DNA from: Phymatolithon calcareum
Lineage: Eukaryota > Rhodophyta > Florideophyceae > Hapalidiales
DNA: 64,000 nucleotides
Reading direction: 5' to 3'
Assembly: GCA_977006965.1 (NCBI GenBank)
Contig: OZ345352.1
Location: 3,534,001-3,598,000 of the forward strand
Part shown: piece after piece, positions 41,991 through 54,300 of the stretch
Position numbering within the stretch: position 1 is the first letter of the stretch
How the letters are laid out: every line of letters starts with the position of its first letter
Translations under genes and position numbers: made by a program
Notes under the pieces: model-generated
Database searches by the model: none
What the model saw: only the letters and a program-made list of their open reading frames with translations
What the model was told of the DNA's origin: nothing

Positions 41991-42418
41991 GTCCACTGCG
42001 AGCTAACACAAGGTTAACTATCAAAGCAATGTATCCCTTATAAGAAATTCCTTTTGGGTCAGAATAACCCGAACTTTGATCTGGGGATGGCACTACGGCC
42101 GTATACCACTTGAGCTTCTTCGAAGTTGATAAAAAAAGTTGAGAAAAAAAACCTGTACGAGCGGGCCCCACTAAAGACTTTCCAAAGGGTTGTGCACCAC
42201 AGTGGTAGTAATTGAGTGAGGAGACGCAAGTACGTGTGCTCCGAAGAACCAGGCACAATGCCAGAACAGATCACAATCAAGGTAACGACCCTAGAGGGGT
42301 GTTTACTAGGAGCGTGTGAGCTGTAACACGAATCAGGGATGTTGACAGAGACAGATCGGGGGCGAAGGAGAACCCCGGAGACGGTGTGGATGATGATGGT
42401 TGAAATTTAAATCGCATT
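41991..42418 (-). other. 5' leader of element H, nearly identical to that of element I
   Basis: This stretch matches 56,080-56,500 over its length with only scattered differences. It differs from the leader type of elements D and K except at its 3' end (TATAAGAAATTCCTT and CCGAACGGATTTT-like words). Confidence 0.7.
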
Positions 42419-42434
42419 CACTGGGCCCATAAAC
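42419..42434 (-). promoter_or_regulatory. primer-binding site of element H
   Basis: On the minus strand GTTTATGGGCCCAG directly follows the LTR. Complementary to the initiator tRNA-Met anticodon arm. Confidence 0.75.
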
Positions 42435-42863
42435 TGTTGTTGGAGGTTAGGGATGCGATAAGGATGATGGAATGGTTTGGTTGAGATGAATTGGTTGAGT
42501 GGTTGCTGAGGTGTTGGTGAATGAGTTCCTTGGTTTATTGCCTTGCTCGACCTCTGAACCTGGCAATATAGTCCTGAATATCAGATGTAGACTAGCTCTA
42601 TATGCTAGATCGAATTATGGGCCCTTGCTAGACGACGGAGACCAAGTAACCCTAAACAAATCGATCATAACATTATCATATTGTAATACACGTGTAATAT
42701 ACCAAAACTCATCATTTTCGATGCTGAGTACGATGGTATGATTCGTATCGGCCAATCACATCTGTACACCTGTCCAGAGCAAAATTCTTCTCTGAACGTC
42801 TCCAAACACAGCTGTGAGACTTATTGACACGTGTACAAATGTACCGAGATCAAACATCCACAA
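42435..42863 (-). repeat. copia LTR (5' LTR of element H), lacking its outer end
   Basis: On the minus strand it ends ACCTCCAACAACA at 42435. It matches the LTR at 56517-56991, but the first 40-50 nt (TGTTGGAAGTGTGACTGC...) are replaced by another copia remnant beyond about 42,863. Confidence 0.75.
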
Positions 42864-42978
42864 ATGAAGCTGAAGGCTGACGAGGGATGTTTCCTTGGAC
42901 ATGGGTTTGTTCTCCGGACGATCTAGAATGTATTGATATTTGCGGAGAGTACCTTGGGCCATAATCTCATCATGTGCT
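42864..42978 (-). pseudogene. short fragment of a more divergent copia gag-pol
   Basis: The minus strand reads AHDEIMAQGTLRKYQYILDR then SLVSLQL. It corresponds to AHDDTVATGTLRKSLYSLDL...ASLQL between protease and integrase in element G. It is trapped between the LTRs of elements H and C. Confidence 0.65.
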
Positions 42979-43421
42979 TGTTGGAGAAGGTTAGGCAAGT
43001 GATGGGGAGAAAGAAAAAGTTTGGTTGAAAGAAAATGGTTGAGTAGAAGCTGAGATAGGTGAGAATGAGTTCCTTGGTTTATTCACTTGGCGGATCCCAC
43101 GTCGAGCATATATAGACCTGAAAACTCAATCAACTTGATCAAAAACCCTAATTGACGACGGAGAAACTCTAACCCGAAACAAATTTGTCATAATATCATA
43201 TGACACGTGTAACATGAAAAATGAAGAATCATCTACTGAGTGAGGGGGGTATGATTATCATACTCTTATCATACTCTGACACGTGTCACTGCCAATCTTC
43301 TTGTTTCAAAGTTCTGAGACACTTTGACTTTCGTCTTGACACGTGTACACGTGTACCGAGATCATACCTTGATATTGAAGTGTGTTTGCAACTAGAGCTC
43401 CAAGAAATCACACTTCGAACA
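42979..43421 (-). repeat. copia LTR (3' LTR of element C)
   Basis: The minus strand begins TGTTCGAAGTGTGATTTCTT after the purine tract at 43,422-43,430 and ends CTTCTCCAACA at 42979. Its outer flank GTGCT (42974-42978) does not match GAAAG beyond the other LTR. Confidence 0.85.
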
Positions 43422-43442
43422 CTCCCCCTTGATCGAGAGACA

Positions 43443-46400
43443 CTACGCCATTTGCTTGCATACTTCTATATCTTGAGCGAACTTGGCTGTCTTGATTCGA
43501 TCGAGTTGCTTGGTTAGTGCATCAGCAACCATGGACTCAGTATTGCAGTACTTAATCGAGATCTTTCCTGTTGGAACAACATCACGAACGTAGTGATATT
43601 GGATGTCAATATGCTTGTTGCCTTGAGTGATGGCAGCGTTCCTCCCGGTTGCGATTGCACTTTGACTGTCGGTATACAAAGTCATGAGAGTGGGCTTCTG
43701 GAGACCTTGGATATCTTCGATAAGTCTTGACAGCCAAATAGCTTCCTTGGCGGCGGCACAGGAAGCGATGTACTCCGCTTCACATGTTGACGTGGCGACG
43801 ATAGTTTGTTTCTTCGAACGCCAGCTTATGGCTCCCCCTGCAAGAAGGAACACATAGCCATTTGTTGATCGCCTTGTCTCACGACATCCGGCCCAATCCG
43901 CGTCTGTGTACCCGATTGGCACCAAGCTCCCACTTGCACCGAACAGAATCCCATAGTCTCGAGTACCTGCAATGTACCGAAGAACGCGCTTAACACCCAT
44001 CCAGTGACGCTTTAAGGGTTTCTCGCAAAACGAAGAAAGCTTGCCGACCGAGTCCGAGATGTCTGGACGAGTGCCGACCATCAAGTACATCAGGCTTCCG
44101 ATAGCTGGACGATACGGAACTTCGTCTCCAAGAGACTCGGTGATATTCACTTCCTCGATTGCGGTGTTCTTGTTGCTTGACTCCATTGGGGTAGGTGCAG
44201 GTTTCGAGTTCTCCATGCCGAAGCGTTCCAAGACCGACTGAGCGTAGACCGACTGCGAAAGATGAAGGGTCCGAAGAGTACGGTGCCGGCGAATCTCAAG
44301 CCCAAGGCATACACTTGCTTCATCAAGGTCCTTCATCTCGAACCGCTTGTTCAGCTCCCCCTTGATCCACGAAATGGCAGATGTGTCGTTTCCAGCAATC
44401 AGTAAGTCATCCACATACAGGGCGATGATCATGATGCTGTTTGACTTGTGCCGGACGTACAGACAAGGATCGTTGGGACTGCTTGAGAAGCCGAGCTTGT
44501 CGATGAGGAACTTGTCGATCTTGGCATGCCATTGCCGCGGAGCTTGCTTCAGACCGTATAGTGCCTTCAAGAGCTTGCAAACAAGGTTGGGACGCTTGGG
44601 ATCTCGAAATCCGGACGGAACTTCCATGTAGATGTCTTCGTCAAGGTCACCATGCAGAAACGCTGTCACAACATCCATTTCGTGGAGTTCCAGATCATGG
44701 ACAGCAACCGTTGCAAGTAGGATACGAATCGAGGTGAATTTCACGACTGGGGCATACATTTCACCGTAGTCCACCCCACGCACCTGTCGGAACCCTTTTG
44801 CCACAATTCGAACTTTTGGGGCTGTATCCTTGACCTTGAAGACATACTTGCACGGTAGCACGTTCATGTCGAAGTTGCGCAGAACTAGTGTCCAGGTATT
44901 GTTATGGACGAGTGACGAATGTTCTTTCTCAATGGCTGGTGACCAGAAGTCGACATTATGATTTGAAGTCGCTTCCTTAAAGGTCTGAGGTATTTGATGA
45001 GAAGACAAAGCGGATTCTGATGCGAGATTGACAGATTCGAAGGCAAGCATTGCAGGGGAGCTCTCCAGAAGTCAGTGGGTGGTTTTGAGACCCGAGCTGA
45101 CCTGCGCGGAATGGGTTTGGCGATCATCGGTGTAGTTACTTCAGATGCCGGTGGTGTTCTTGGTTGTTCTCCATCGTCCGCCTGCTGCCCTTCTTCGTTT
45201 GTCACATCGAGGTTCTTGTTGTTTTCCTCCGGAGTGCCCTTAGCTTCAACCGTATCCTTACATTCTTGGACGACTCCGTCGTCTGGAGTGTCAGTGGATA
45301 CATCAGTTTCAGCCTCACCTAATCCGCAATCCGATTCGTCGAACGTCACATCTCTTGACACAATCGTCTTCTTGGAGCTTAGATCACACAGCTTATATCC
45401 TTTGGACGAAGTCGCATATCCCAGCATAATGGCTTCACGAGTTCGAGAGTCGAGTTTCTTAACCTTCTTTTTCGGAATCACGTACCAACACTTTATGCCC
45501 AATACACGTAAGTGTCCAAAGTCTGGAGCGCCACCCATCCATATGTGATGGGGGGTCGTGTTCGAAGGAAGTCCTCGTGACGTAACTCGATTGCGAACAT
45601 ACACAGCAGTAGCAAGTGCTTCAGCCCAGAACTTCTTCTCGATGCCTCTGTGATGAAGCATCGAGCGCACCAAGTTGAGAAGTGTGCGGTTCATGCGCTC
45701 AGCCACCCCATTCTGTTGTGGAGTATAAGCTACTGTGAGTTGCTGATGTATACCGTGTTGTGCCAAATATGCCTTGAACTCGTTGGAAAGGTACTCGCCT
45801 CCGTTATCGGTCCTAATAGCCTTGAGCTTTGGTGCAGTCGAGAAGTCCTGAACGTCCAAATGCTTAAGCTTTCTACCAGTATGGGTTTCAGCATACTTGT
45901 GCAACTTTCGAAAACACTCAAAGCTCTCCGACTTCTGTCGCATGGTGTATACCGTGGTCCACTTGGAGTGATTATTTATGAATGTGATGAAGTATCGAGA
46001 GCCTCCAAGTGATGGAATGTCGATAGGACCTAAGACGTCGGAATGTACGAGGTTGAGGACAGCTTCAGAACGTGCTCTAGAAGACTTTGGAATAGGAGCG
46101 CGATGACCTTTGCCGGCCAGACAGCCTTTGCATGGATGTTTTGAGATTGGATTGGGATCTAGGTTCACACCTTTTACCACCCCATGACGTACCATATCAG
46201 AGATACCAGAGGGATGGACATGAGCGAGACGTTCATGCCAAAGCTGGAGGCTAGCAAGACAAGAAACTTCGGTAACTTTATTGCCATCTGCAAGATCGAG
46301 TGAGTAGAGACTCTTGCGAAGTGTTCCTGTAGCAACCGTGTCATCATGAGCTTTAACATAGCAACGACTATTCTTGAACGTAATCCCATATCCATACTCA

Positions 46401-47125
46401 TCCATTTTGGATACCGATAGTAAAGAGTATCCAAAGTCCGGTATGTGCATAACATCCCTGAGTTTGCATGTCGACGGCTTCCCATTCACATTGATCGTAA
46501 TAATGGCATCACCCTTTCCAGCGATTGTGGCCTTAGCTTTCGTTCCCATTTCAACAGTAGACGACAGTTCGGTGTACGTGCAGAAGAGTGAGCGGTCAGA
46601 CGTCATGTGGGATGTGCTTCCAGAGTCAATGATCCAGGACTTGGACTTCTCGGAAATGTCGGAATTGCGCACCTTGGCCATCAAGCATACAAAGTCGGAA
46701 TCAGACATGACACGAACAGGTTCCGACTCATCAGTCAGAAATGCAGATGGTTTTGTTTGCTTTCCATTCCGACGTTTGTATCCTTCCGGAGCAAGGTGAG
46801 GGAATTTGGTCCAACACTTAACGCTCTTATGTCCGGATCGATGGCAATGGTCGCAGTGATCACGAATGCGTTCTCCATCGCGTCTGGCTGTGAACAGTGC
46901 GGCAGTCTCAGCTTTCACGGTTGATGCTTCGACTCTCATCGACATACGCTTCTCCTCTTGCAAAAGTCTGCTCTTCACAAACTCGAGCGAGAATGACTCA
47001 TCCTCGTTGCCAAGAGCATCGAGTGCACTGATTAAGCTATCGTACCGTTCCGGAAGTCCGTTAAGCACAGCCATCGCCATTTCTTTGTCGTCGATATCAA
47101 CACCCATTGACTTGAGGGTGGAACC
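43443..47125 (-). pseudogene. copia element C gag-pol: gag deletion plus frameshift, RT/RNase H intact
   Basis: Two long minus frames. The upstream one (to 44885) starts in mid-gag (TLKSMGVDIDDKEM) because leader sequence is joined to gag near 47,125. This loses about 130 codons including the start. It then carries the zinc knuckle CDHCHRSGHKSVKC, DSGSTSHMT and the full integrase triad. A 7-bp deletion in DFW(R)AP...MLAFESV near 45,060 shifts the frame. The downstream frame (45050-43443, 535 aa) has RT with [11 protein letters not shown] and YVDDLLIAG. It also has all RNase H landmarks: YTDADWAG, CEAEYIAS, YTDSQSA and VADALTK. The catalytic sites are thus preserved although Gag is lost, suggesting a recent loss of function. 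Confidence 0.9.
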
Positions 47126-47430
47126 TGCAGTCGGCAACACGCACTGCACGACGTTTTGTGGTATCCTGAAACGGGCCTAGTAAGAATCAAAGATTTTTAA
47201 CAAGGATACGCAAGAGGAAAACCCTTGTGGTGTTTTGGTACACCTGAACCTGCAGCCGGCAACGCGCACTGCAAGACGCTTAGTGAACCCCTGAAGCGGA
47301 CCGAGCAAGAATCAACGATTCTTGACAAGGATGCGCAAGCAGGAAGATTAGACAGAGACAGATCGGGGGCGAAGGAGAACCCCGGAGATGATGACGATGA
47401 TGATGAAACGCGGTGGTTGAGGTCCGTTGA
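47126..47430 (-). other. leader of element C
   Basis: Matches the leader of element K in inverted orientation, including the repeated GCAGTGCGCGTTGCCGGCTG word and a run of ATC/GAT triplets near 47,390. Confidence 0.75.
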
Positions 47431-47444
47431 CTGGGCCCATAACC
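47431..47444 (-). promoter_or_regulatory. primer-binding site of element C
   Basis: The minus strand reads GGTTATGGGCCCAG, a full 14-nt complement to the initiator tRNA-Met anticodon arm, directly after the LTR. Confidence 0.85.
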
Positions 47445-47862
47445 TGTTGGAGAAGGTTAGGCAAGTGATGGGGAGAAAGAAAAAGTTTGGTTGAAAGAAA
47501 ATGGTTGAGTAGAAACTGAGACAGGTGAGAATGAGTTCCTTGGTTTATTCACTTGGCGGATCCCATGTCGAGCATATATAGACCTGAAAACTCAATCGAC
47601 GGAGACACTCTAACCCTAAACAAATTTGTCATAATATCATATGACACGTGTAACATTAAAAATCAACAATCATCTACTGAGTGAGGGGGGTATGATTATC
47701 ATACTCTTATCATACTCTGACACGTGTCACTGCCAATCTTCTTGATTCAAAGTTCTGAGACACTTTGACTTTCGACTTGACACGTGTACACGTGTACCGA
47801 GATCATACCTTGATATTGAAGTGTGTTTGCGACTAGAGCTCCAAGCAATGGCGCTTCCAACA
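47445..47862 (-). repeat. copia LTR (5' LTR of element C)
   Basis: 418 bp. The minus strand runs from TGTTGGAAGCGCCATTGCTT (47862) to CTTCTCCAACA (47445). It is shorter than the partner LTR at 42979 because of a gap near its TATA/U5 part (about 47,600). Confidence 0.85.
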
Positions 47863-47932
47863 GAAAGTAATTACGAGACCGTTGGAACAAGGACCCACAA
47901 TGCAGAGTCCACACACAATGTAGGGTGCACAC

Positions 47933-50329
47933 TCACTCTCTTTCCGAATCGGATTTGTTGACATTCTTTGGCTTGCGCACTACCCACTGCTCCACGGGGA
48001 GGTCGCAAACTCCATCCACGACAACGCGGGTTAGGGCATCATTATGCCCAACTTTAGTTAGGCTGTCCGCGGGGTTCTCTTGGCTGCGGACAAACCCGAT
48101 ATCCGATATTTCATTCATCTGATAGGCCTCACGAGCGGCGAGTAGGTCGATGATTAGCCTCTTCTCGGTCAAGATGGTGTTCTTGACTATTGTATCGAAC
48201 AGCGACTTGCTGTCAGTGAACATTGATAGCGGAATGCGTGCTCCAGTGATGCGTTCAAGGTCGTGCTGTACCATGAACGCGAAATCGAATGCATCAGCTA
48301 GAGCATAGAGCTCGGCGCCAAGAACCGATCGTACAACGCGTTTGCTTTTGTACGACTTGAAGTGCAGTACATTACAAGCGTTACTTGCATCGCATAGTAA
48401 TACGATAAATCCAAGCTGCGATGATCCATCTCGGTTGTTGGAGAACGATGAGTCCGAATATACGCGTAAGTGTATGGTTTCCCACGATCTGGCATCGCTT
48501 TTATTGTACGTATAGCACTGTTCAGTACTTCGATGCACTTGGCATCAAATTGAGCGTCCGTGACTTGCGCAGATTGTGCGATGGCGCAACCAACTTCTGC
48601 TCTGGTGTGGACAAGCCATGCTGCTTGCATTCGGCGTGAACAGAAGACAGCGTACACAGCATCAGACGGTAGTACTTCGATTCGTTGTGCTCTGCTCTCC
48701 TGGTGAAGAACAAAGCCGATATCCGTCGTTCGTACTTCAGTGCCTGCAAATGTAAATTCATCGTATATGCGCTCGCGGGATTCGAAGCGGCGCAGGGATT
48801 TTTTCAGTATGCTTTTCGAAATCGGTGTTGCCAGCGTGTATAACGTCATCAACATGGTCACCGGCGAGGCCGGATAGATGTGATTTTCCTGCTGACTTCT
48901 GGTGCAGGTAGTGTAATGACAGGTCACCAGTCGCTTTTTCCATGTGCAAATCGTCTTTGATGTGGTCACCTAGAGTCACTGCCTAGTAGTCGCCGGCGTC
49001 CGGTAGTGCATACAATGGGCGTTCAAGTTTCAATAGCGTTCCGGGTGGCATATTGAGTTCCTTTGCTGGACGCACATATATTTCTCTGTCCAGCTTATCT
49101 TTAGACTGGAGATACGCTTGGCGCCCATCGTGGGTCCAGATTCTGAACGAAAAAACGACCGCAAGGCTGACGATAATGCGCAGCGAGCAGTGTGACAGTG
49201 TAGAGCATGCGTGTACTAGTACGTCCTTGTCGTTGTCCCTATTTCCTTGTGCGACGAAGCGAGCGCGGTGTTGAGGATTGTTTGTCTCAGTTTGCTTTAT
49301 TGTGCAAACGAAACGGGATCCGATGACGTTGGCCCCTTTTGGGATATCGCTTTCGTGCACGGATGTCCATACGCCGCGTCGCTCTAAACCTTGGAACTCT
49401 TCTATTTTTGCTTTCTTGAACTCAAATGAGCGACAGCGAGGGTCGGCGGGATGGAGTACGATGGTAATGTATGCCGTTCTTGTGCGAGGTGGCATAGGTA
49501 CGGGGCATGCTACAGCGTCTAGCTGCTTGCGGATAGTCTGTAGTGTGGTATCGCCGTTGAGTGCACGCTCTGGTATTACTTGCACAATGTGATGCTTAAC
49601 TTCTTTGCCATCGCGTAAGATGTAGAGCATTTTTCCGTCCAGACGCGTCATAAGGATATGGACCGAAGAGCTTGCGGTCCGACTCTCTGCGCACACGCAC
49701 AAGGTCCCCTGGTGCTAATATATAGTCTGCTGCCGGTAGCACCTTTGCGTTCAGCGCACGGCGGATGCGTAGCTCTGCGGTAATTGTCGACATCTCTTGC
49801 CGTGCAATGAGCAAACTGCGCATGCGGTCGGATTGACCTGGTAGTTTAGTACGAACGGCCGGAAATTGAGGAACGACACCGAAAACAAGCATTGACGGTA
49901 CAAGTCCTTCGGGCCCCATGACGTCATTCATTGCTTTGCATGCTAGCCGCAGTGAAAGCTGTTTGTCGAGTGCGGAGGCCTAGTGACGAATTTTCAGGAA
50001 GATGCGTCTCAATGGTGCATGGAATCGCTCCCCTACTCCCAACGAGTTATGGCTTTCCACGCCAGATAAATGCAGGGTAATTCCTGCCGAGTCGGTGAGC
50101 TTCTGCCAGCGCACGGATGTGAAAATACTTCCTTGGTCGATGCGGATATTGTCGGGATAACCCACGTATAGAGTTACCCAGCATGCCAGGAATGCATGCC
50201 ATGCATCCTCGACAGATTGACCCTTCAAAAATGTCGCGGCGCTAAAGTGTGTTGCAGTGTCGACAACGTGTAGTACGGCATCCCCTTGTAGGAACATCAA
50301 GTCCAGTGCCAGCTCTTGATTGAAGATGA
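47933..50329 (-). pseudogene. divergent Ty1/copia element F (integrase-RT-RNase H), decayed
   Basis: Domain order on the minus strand is integrase, RT, RNase H, the copia order. The integrase core (50,310-49,980) has LALDLMFLQGDAVLHVVDTA, IRIDQGSIF and GVGERFHAP as the D, D, E positions. The linker (49,931-49,596) has LAPGDLVRVRRESDRKLFGP. RT (49,500-48,980) has WTSVHESDIPKGANVIGSRF and RARFVAQGNRD; in place of xxDVxxAFL it reads WTHDGRQAYLQSKDK. The palm box reads HVDDVI at about 48,860. RNase H (48,538-47,933) has VYSDSSFSNN, GAELYALADAF, MFTDSKSLFD and NPADSLTK. It is very unlike the other copia copies here and resembles a lineage also common in fungi. The 5' side is cut by the LTR at 50330. 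Confidence 0.8.
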
Positions 50330-50773
50330 TGTTGGAAGTGTGATCGCTTGGATCACGAATCGCAAACACACTTCAATATCAAGGTATGATCTCGGTACAC
50401 GTGTACACGTGTCAAGTCGAATGTCAAAGTGTCTCAGAACTTTGAATCAGGAAGCTTGGCATTGACACGTGTCAAAGTATGATAAGAGTACGATAATCAT
50501 ACTCCCCTCGCTCAGTAGATGATTCTTGATTTTTTCATGTTACACGTGTCATATGATAGTATGACAAACTTGTTTAGGGTTAGTGTGTCTCCGTCGTCAG
50601 TTAGGGTTTTGATCAAGTCTGGTTGTGTTCTCTGGTCTATATAGTCTTGACCTGAGGTCCGCCAAGTGAATAAACCAAGGAAATCATTCTCACCTTACTC
50701 CACTTCTCCTTCACCAATCTTCACCAACCAAACTTTTCCAATCTCCTAATCTTATCCCTAACCTCCAAGAACA
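50330..50773 (+). repeat. copia LTR (5' LTR of element D)
   Basis: 444 bp, TGTTGGAAGTGTGATCGCTT to CTCCAAGAACA. It has four CACGTG cores in U3, TATATAG at 50638-50644 and AATAAA at 50669-50674. It shows several dozen differences from the partner at 55444, especially in U5. The outer flank GATGA (50325-50329) does not match the other side. Confidence 0.88.
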
Positions 50774-50787
50774 GTTTATAGGCCCAG
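50774..50787 (+). promoter_or_regulatory. primer-binding site of element D, mutated
   Basis: GTTTATAGGCCCAG, two differences from GGTTATGGGCCCAG, directly after the LTR. Confidence 0.7.
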
Positions 50788-51354
50788 TCAGCGCTTGATC
50801 ACCACCGCGCTTCATCATCATCGTCGTCTCCGGGGCTCATCCTTCGCCCCCGATCTTCTCCTGGTTGCGCATCCTTGGTTGATTACCTCTGGTTTTCTCG
50901 CAAGGCCCGCTCCAGAAGACTTGTCTGTCATTGTTCACGAGCTTCCTGTTCGGTTCCTTGCTCAATTACCTCTGGTCTTTGAGTGAGGCCCGTTCAGAAA
51001 GTGTTATAGCGTCTTGCAGTGCGCGTTGCCGGCTGCAGGTTCAGGTGTACCAAAACACCACAAGGGTTTCAGTTGTGTCTCCTTGCTTGATTACCTTCGG
51101 TTTTCTTGTCGGGCCCACCTCAGGATACCACAAAGCGTCTTGCAGTGCGTGTTGCCGACTGCAGGTTCAGGTGTACCAAAACGCCACAAGAGGTATACGG
51201 CCATTGAGCCATCCCCCGATCAAGGACCGGGTCATTCCGACTCGAAGGAATTTCTTATAAGGGATAGATTGCCTTGATAGTTGACCTTGTGTCGACTCGC
51301 AGTGGACTCCCCAAACAGATTTTCGACAAGAATAGAAGACCCCCACCCCGCAAA
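50788..51354 (+). other. leader of element D with a 125-bp tandem repeat
   Basis: GCGTCTTGCAGTGCG...CCACAAG occurs at 51009-51065 and again at 51134-51190. Between copies lies TTGATTACC(T/C)(T/C)(C/G)GGTTTTCT-type sequence that also recurs upstream near 50,877 and 50,963, so the leader is built of partial tandem units. No start codon in frame with gag precedes 51355. Confidence 0.7.
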
Positions 51355-54300
51355 ATGAACAACTCCCAGGGAACGCTGAAGGTCGAAAAGTTAAATGAGA
51401 CCAATTTCCACGCTTGGAAACAGAAAATTCAGCTAGTACTATCATTCCACGAACTCGACGAGTTCATAGAGGACGATCCACCGGCACGAGATTCCGAAGA
51501 TTTCAAGCTCTGGCGTCGTAATGGCAATAGAGCAAAGGCTATCATCGGTCTCTCGCTTTCAGACGAACATCTCGAGCATGTGCAGGATGTCGAAACGGCC
51601 AAAGAAATGTGGACGTCGATTCTCTATATCTTCGAACGACACACTCTTTTGAACAAACTGGCCGCTAGACGCAAGTTCTACACTGCCACTATGCTCGAGG
51701 ACGAGAAAATACTGCCCTATACGAACCGCATTCGCCAACTCGCATCCACCCTCAAGTCAATGGGTGTCGATATTGACGATAAAGAAATGGCCATGGCTGT
51801 ATTGAACGGACTTCCCGAACGCTACGACAGCTTGATAAGTGCACTTGATGCTCTCGGCAATGAAGACGAATCATTCTCACTTGAATTTGTGAAGAGTCGT
51901 CTACTCCAGGAAGAGCAACGCATGTCAATGCGTGTCGAAGCATCAACCGTCAAAGCTGAGACTGCTGCACTTTTCACTGCAAGACGCGATGGAGAACGAA
52001 TTCGTGACTACTGTGAACATTGTCATCGATCTGGACATAGAAGTGTGAAATGTTGGACCAAGTTTCCACACCTTGCTCCTGAAGGATACAAAAATCGGAA
52101 TGGAAAGCAAACGAAACCAGCTGCCTTCCTGACCGATGAATCGGAACATGTTCGAGTTATGTCCTATTCCGACTTTGTATGCCTGATGGTCAAGGTGCGC
52201 GATTCTGCTATTTCCGAGAAGTCAAAGTCATGGATCATTGACTCTGGTAGTACATCGCATATGACGTTCGATCGTTCAATCTTCTGCTCATACACCAAAA
52301 TATCTTCAACCGTCGAAATGGGAACCAAAGCACAGGCCACAATCGCTGGAAAAGGTGATGTCATCATTACGCTTAACGTGAACGGCAAATCGTTAAAACG
52401 AAAGCTCAAGGACGTTATGCACATACCCGACTTTGGATACTCTCTATTGTCTGTCTCAAAAATGGATGAGTACGGCTATGGTATAACGTTCAAGAGCAGC
52501 CGTTGCTATGTGAAAGCTCATCATGACACTATCGCAACAGGTACTCTACGCAAAAGTCTCTACTCTCTAGACCTTGCAGATGGAAATAAACTTAACGAAG
52601 TTTCCTGTTTCGCGAGCCTACAGCTCTGGCATGAACGACTTGCGCATGTTGACCACACTGGAATTATCGGAATGGTAAACCATGGGGTGGTGAAAGGTGT
52701 AAAGATTGCTCCCAACTCACAGTCCACACATCCATGTAATGGTTGTCTTGCCGGCAAAGATCATCGTGCTCCGATTCCAAAGTGCAGTAATTCTCGCTCC
52801 ACCGCTGTTCTCGATCTCGTACATTCAGACGTTCTTGGTCCTATCGACATTCCGTCCCTTGGAGGATCACAGTACTTCATCACATTCATCGATGATCACT
52901 CCAAGTGGACCACGGTATTCACCATGCGAAAGAAATCGGAGAGCTTTGAGTGTTTTCGGAAGTTTCACAAGTACGCTGAAACCCATACAGGTAGAAAGCA
53001 TAAGCACTTGAACATACAGGACTTCTCGAAAGCACCAAAGCTCAAAGCAATTAGGACAGACAATGGAGGCGAGAACCTTTCAAACGAGTTCAAGGCATAT
53101 CTTGCGGAACACGGCATCCATCAACAGCTCACAGTCGCTTACACTCCACAGCAAAATGGGGTGGCTGAACGCATGAACCGCACACTTCTCAACTTAGTGC
53201 GCTCGATGCTCCATCACAGAGGACGCGAGAAGAAATTCTGGGCTGAAGCGTTGGCAACTGCTGTGTATGTGCGCAACCGAGTTACGTCACGAGGACTTCC
53301 TTCGAACACGACCCCCCATCACATATGGATGGGTGCCCCTCCAGATTTTGGACACTTGCGCGTATTTGGCGCCAAGTGTTGGTACGTGATTCCGAAGAAA
53401 AAAGTGAAGAAACTCGACAGTCGTAGTCGTGAGGCGGTTATGCTGGGATACTCGTTGGCATCAAAAGGGTATAAGCTGTGGGATGCGGATTTGCGGAAAG
53501 TGATTGTGTCAAGGGACGTGACGTTCAATGAATCGGAATTCGGATTCGATGAGACCGAAACCAATGTATCACTTGAAACTCCTCAAATCAAAATGAGTGA
53601 TGGTACGGTTGAAGGTAAGGTCATTTCGGATGTAGATGATAAGAGCATCGAGAAGGACATTGACGAAGGTGAGCAAGCAGATGGTGGAGAACAACCTATA
53701 TCTCCATCTGGTTCTGACGAAACATCTCCGATGATCGCCAAACCCATTCTGCGTAGGTCAGCTCGGGTCTCAAAACCACCCACTGACTTCTGGAACGCTC
53801 CGTCGCATACTGCTATGCTGGCCTTCGAGTCCGTCAACCTTGCATCTGAAACCGGTTTGTCTTCTCATCAAGTGCCTCAGACCTTCAAGGAAGCAACTTC
53901 AATTAAAAATGTCGACTTCTGGTCTCCGGGCATTGAGAATGAACACTCGTCACTAACCCGCAACAACACTTGGAAGTTGGTCACTCGCAAGCCTGGCATG
54001 AACGTTCTACCGTGCAAGTATGTCTTCAAGGTCAAGGATACAGGCCCTAAAGTCCGCATTGTTGCGAAAGGGTTCCGACAGGTGCACGGGGTGGACTACG
54101 GTGAAACGTATGCCCCAGTCGTAAAGTTCACCTCGATTCGTATCCTACTTGCAACAGTTGCTGTCCATGCTTTGGAACTCTACCAAATGAATGTTGTTAC
54201 GGCTTTCTTGCATGGTGACCTTCACGAAGACATCTACATGGAGGTTCCGTCTGGATTTCGTGATCCCAAGCGTCCTGACCTTGTTTGCAAGCTCTTGAAG

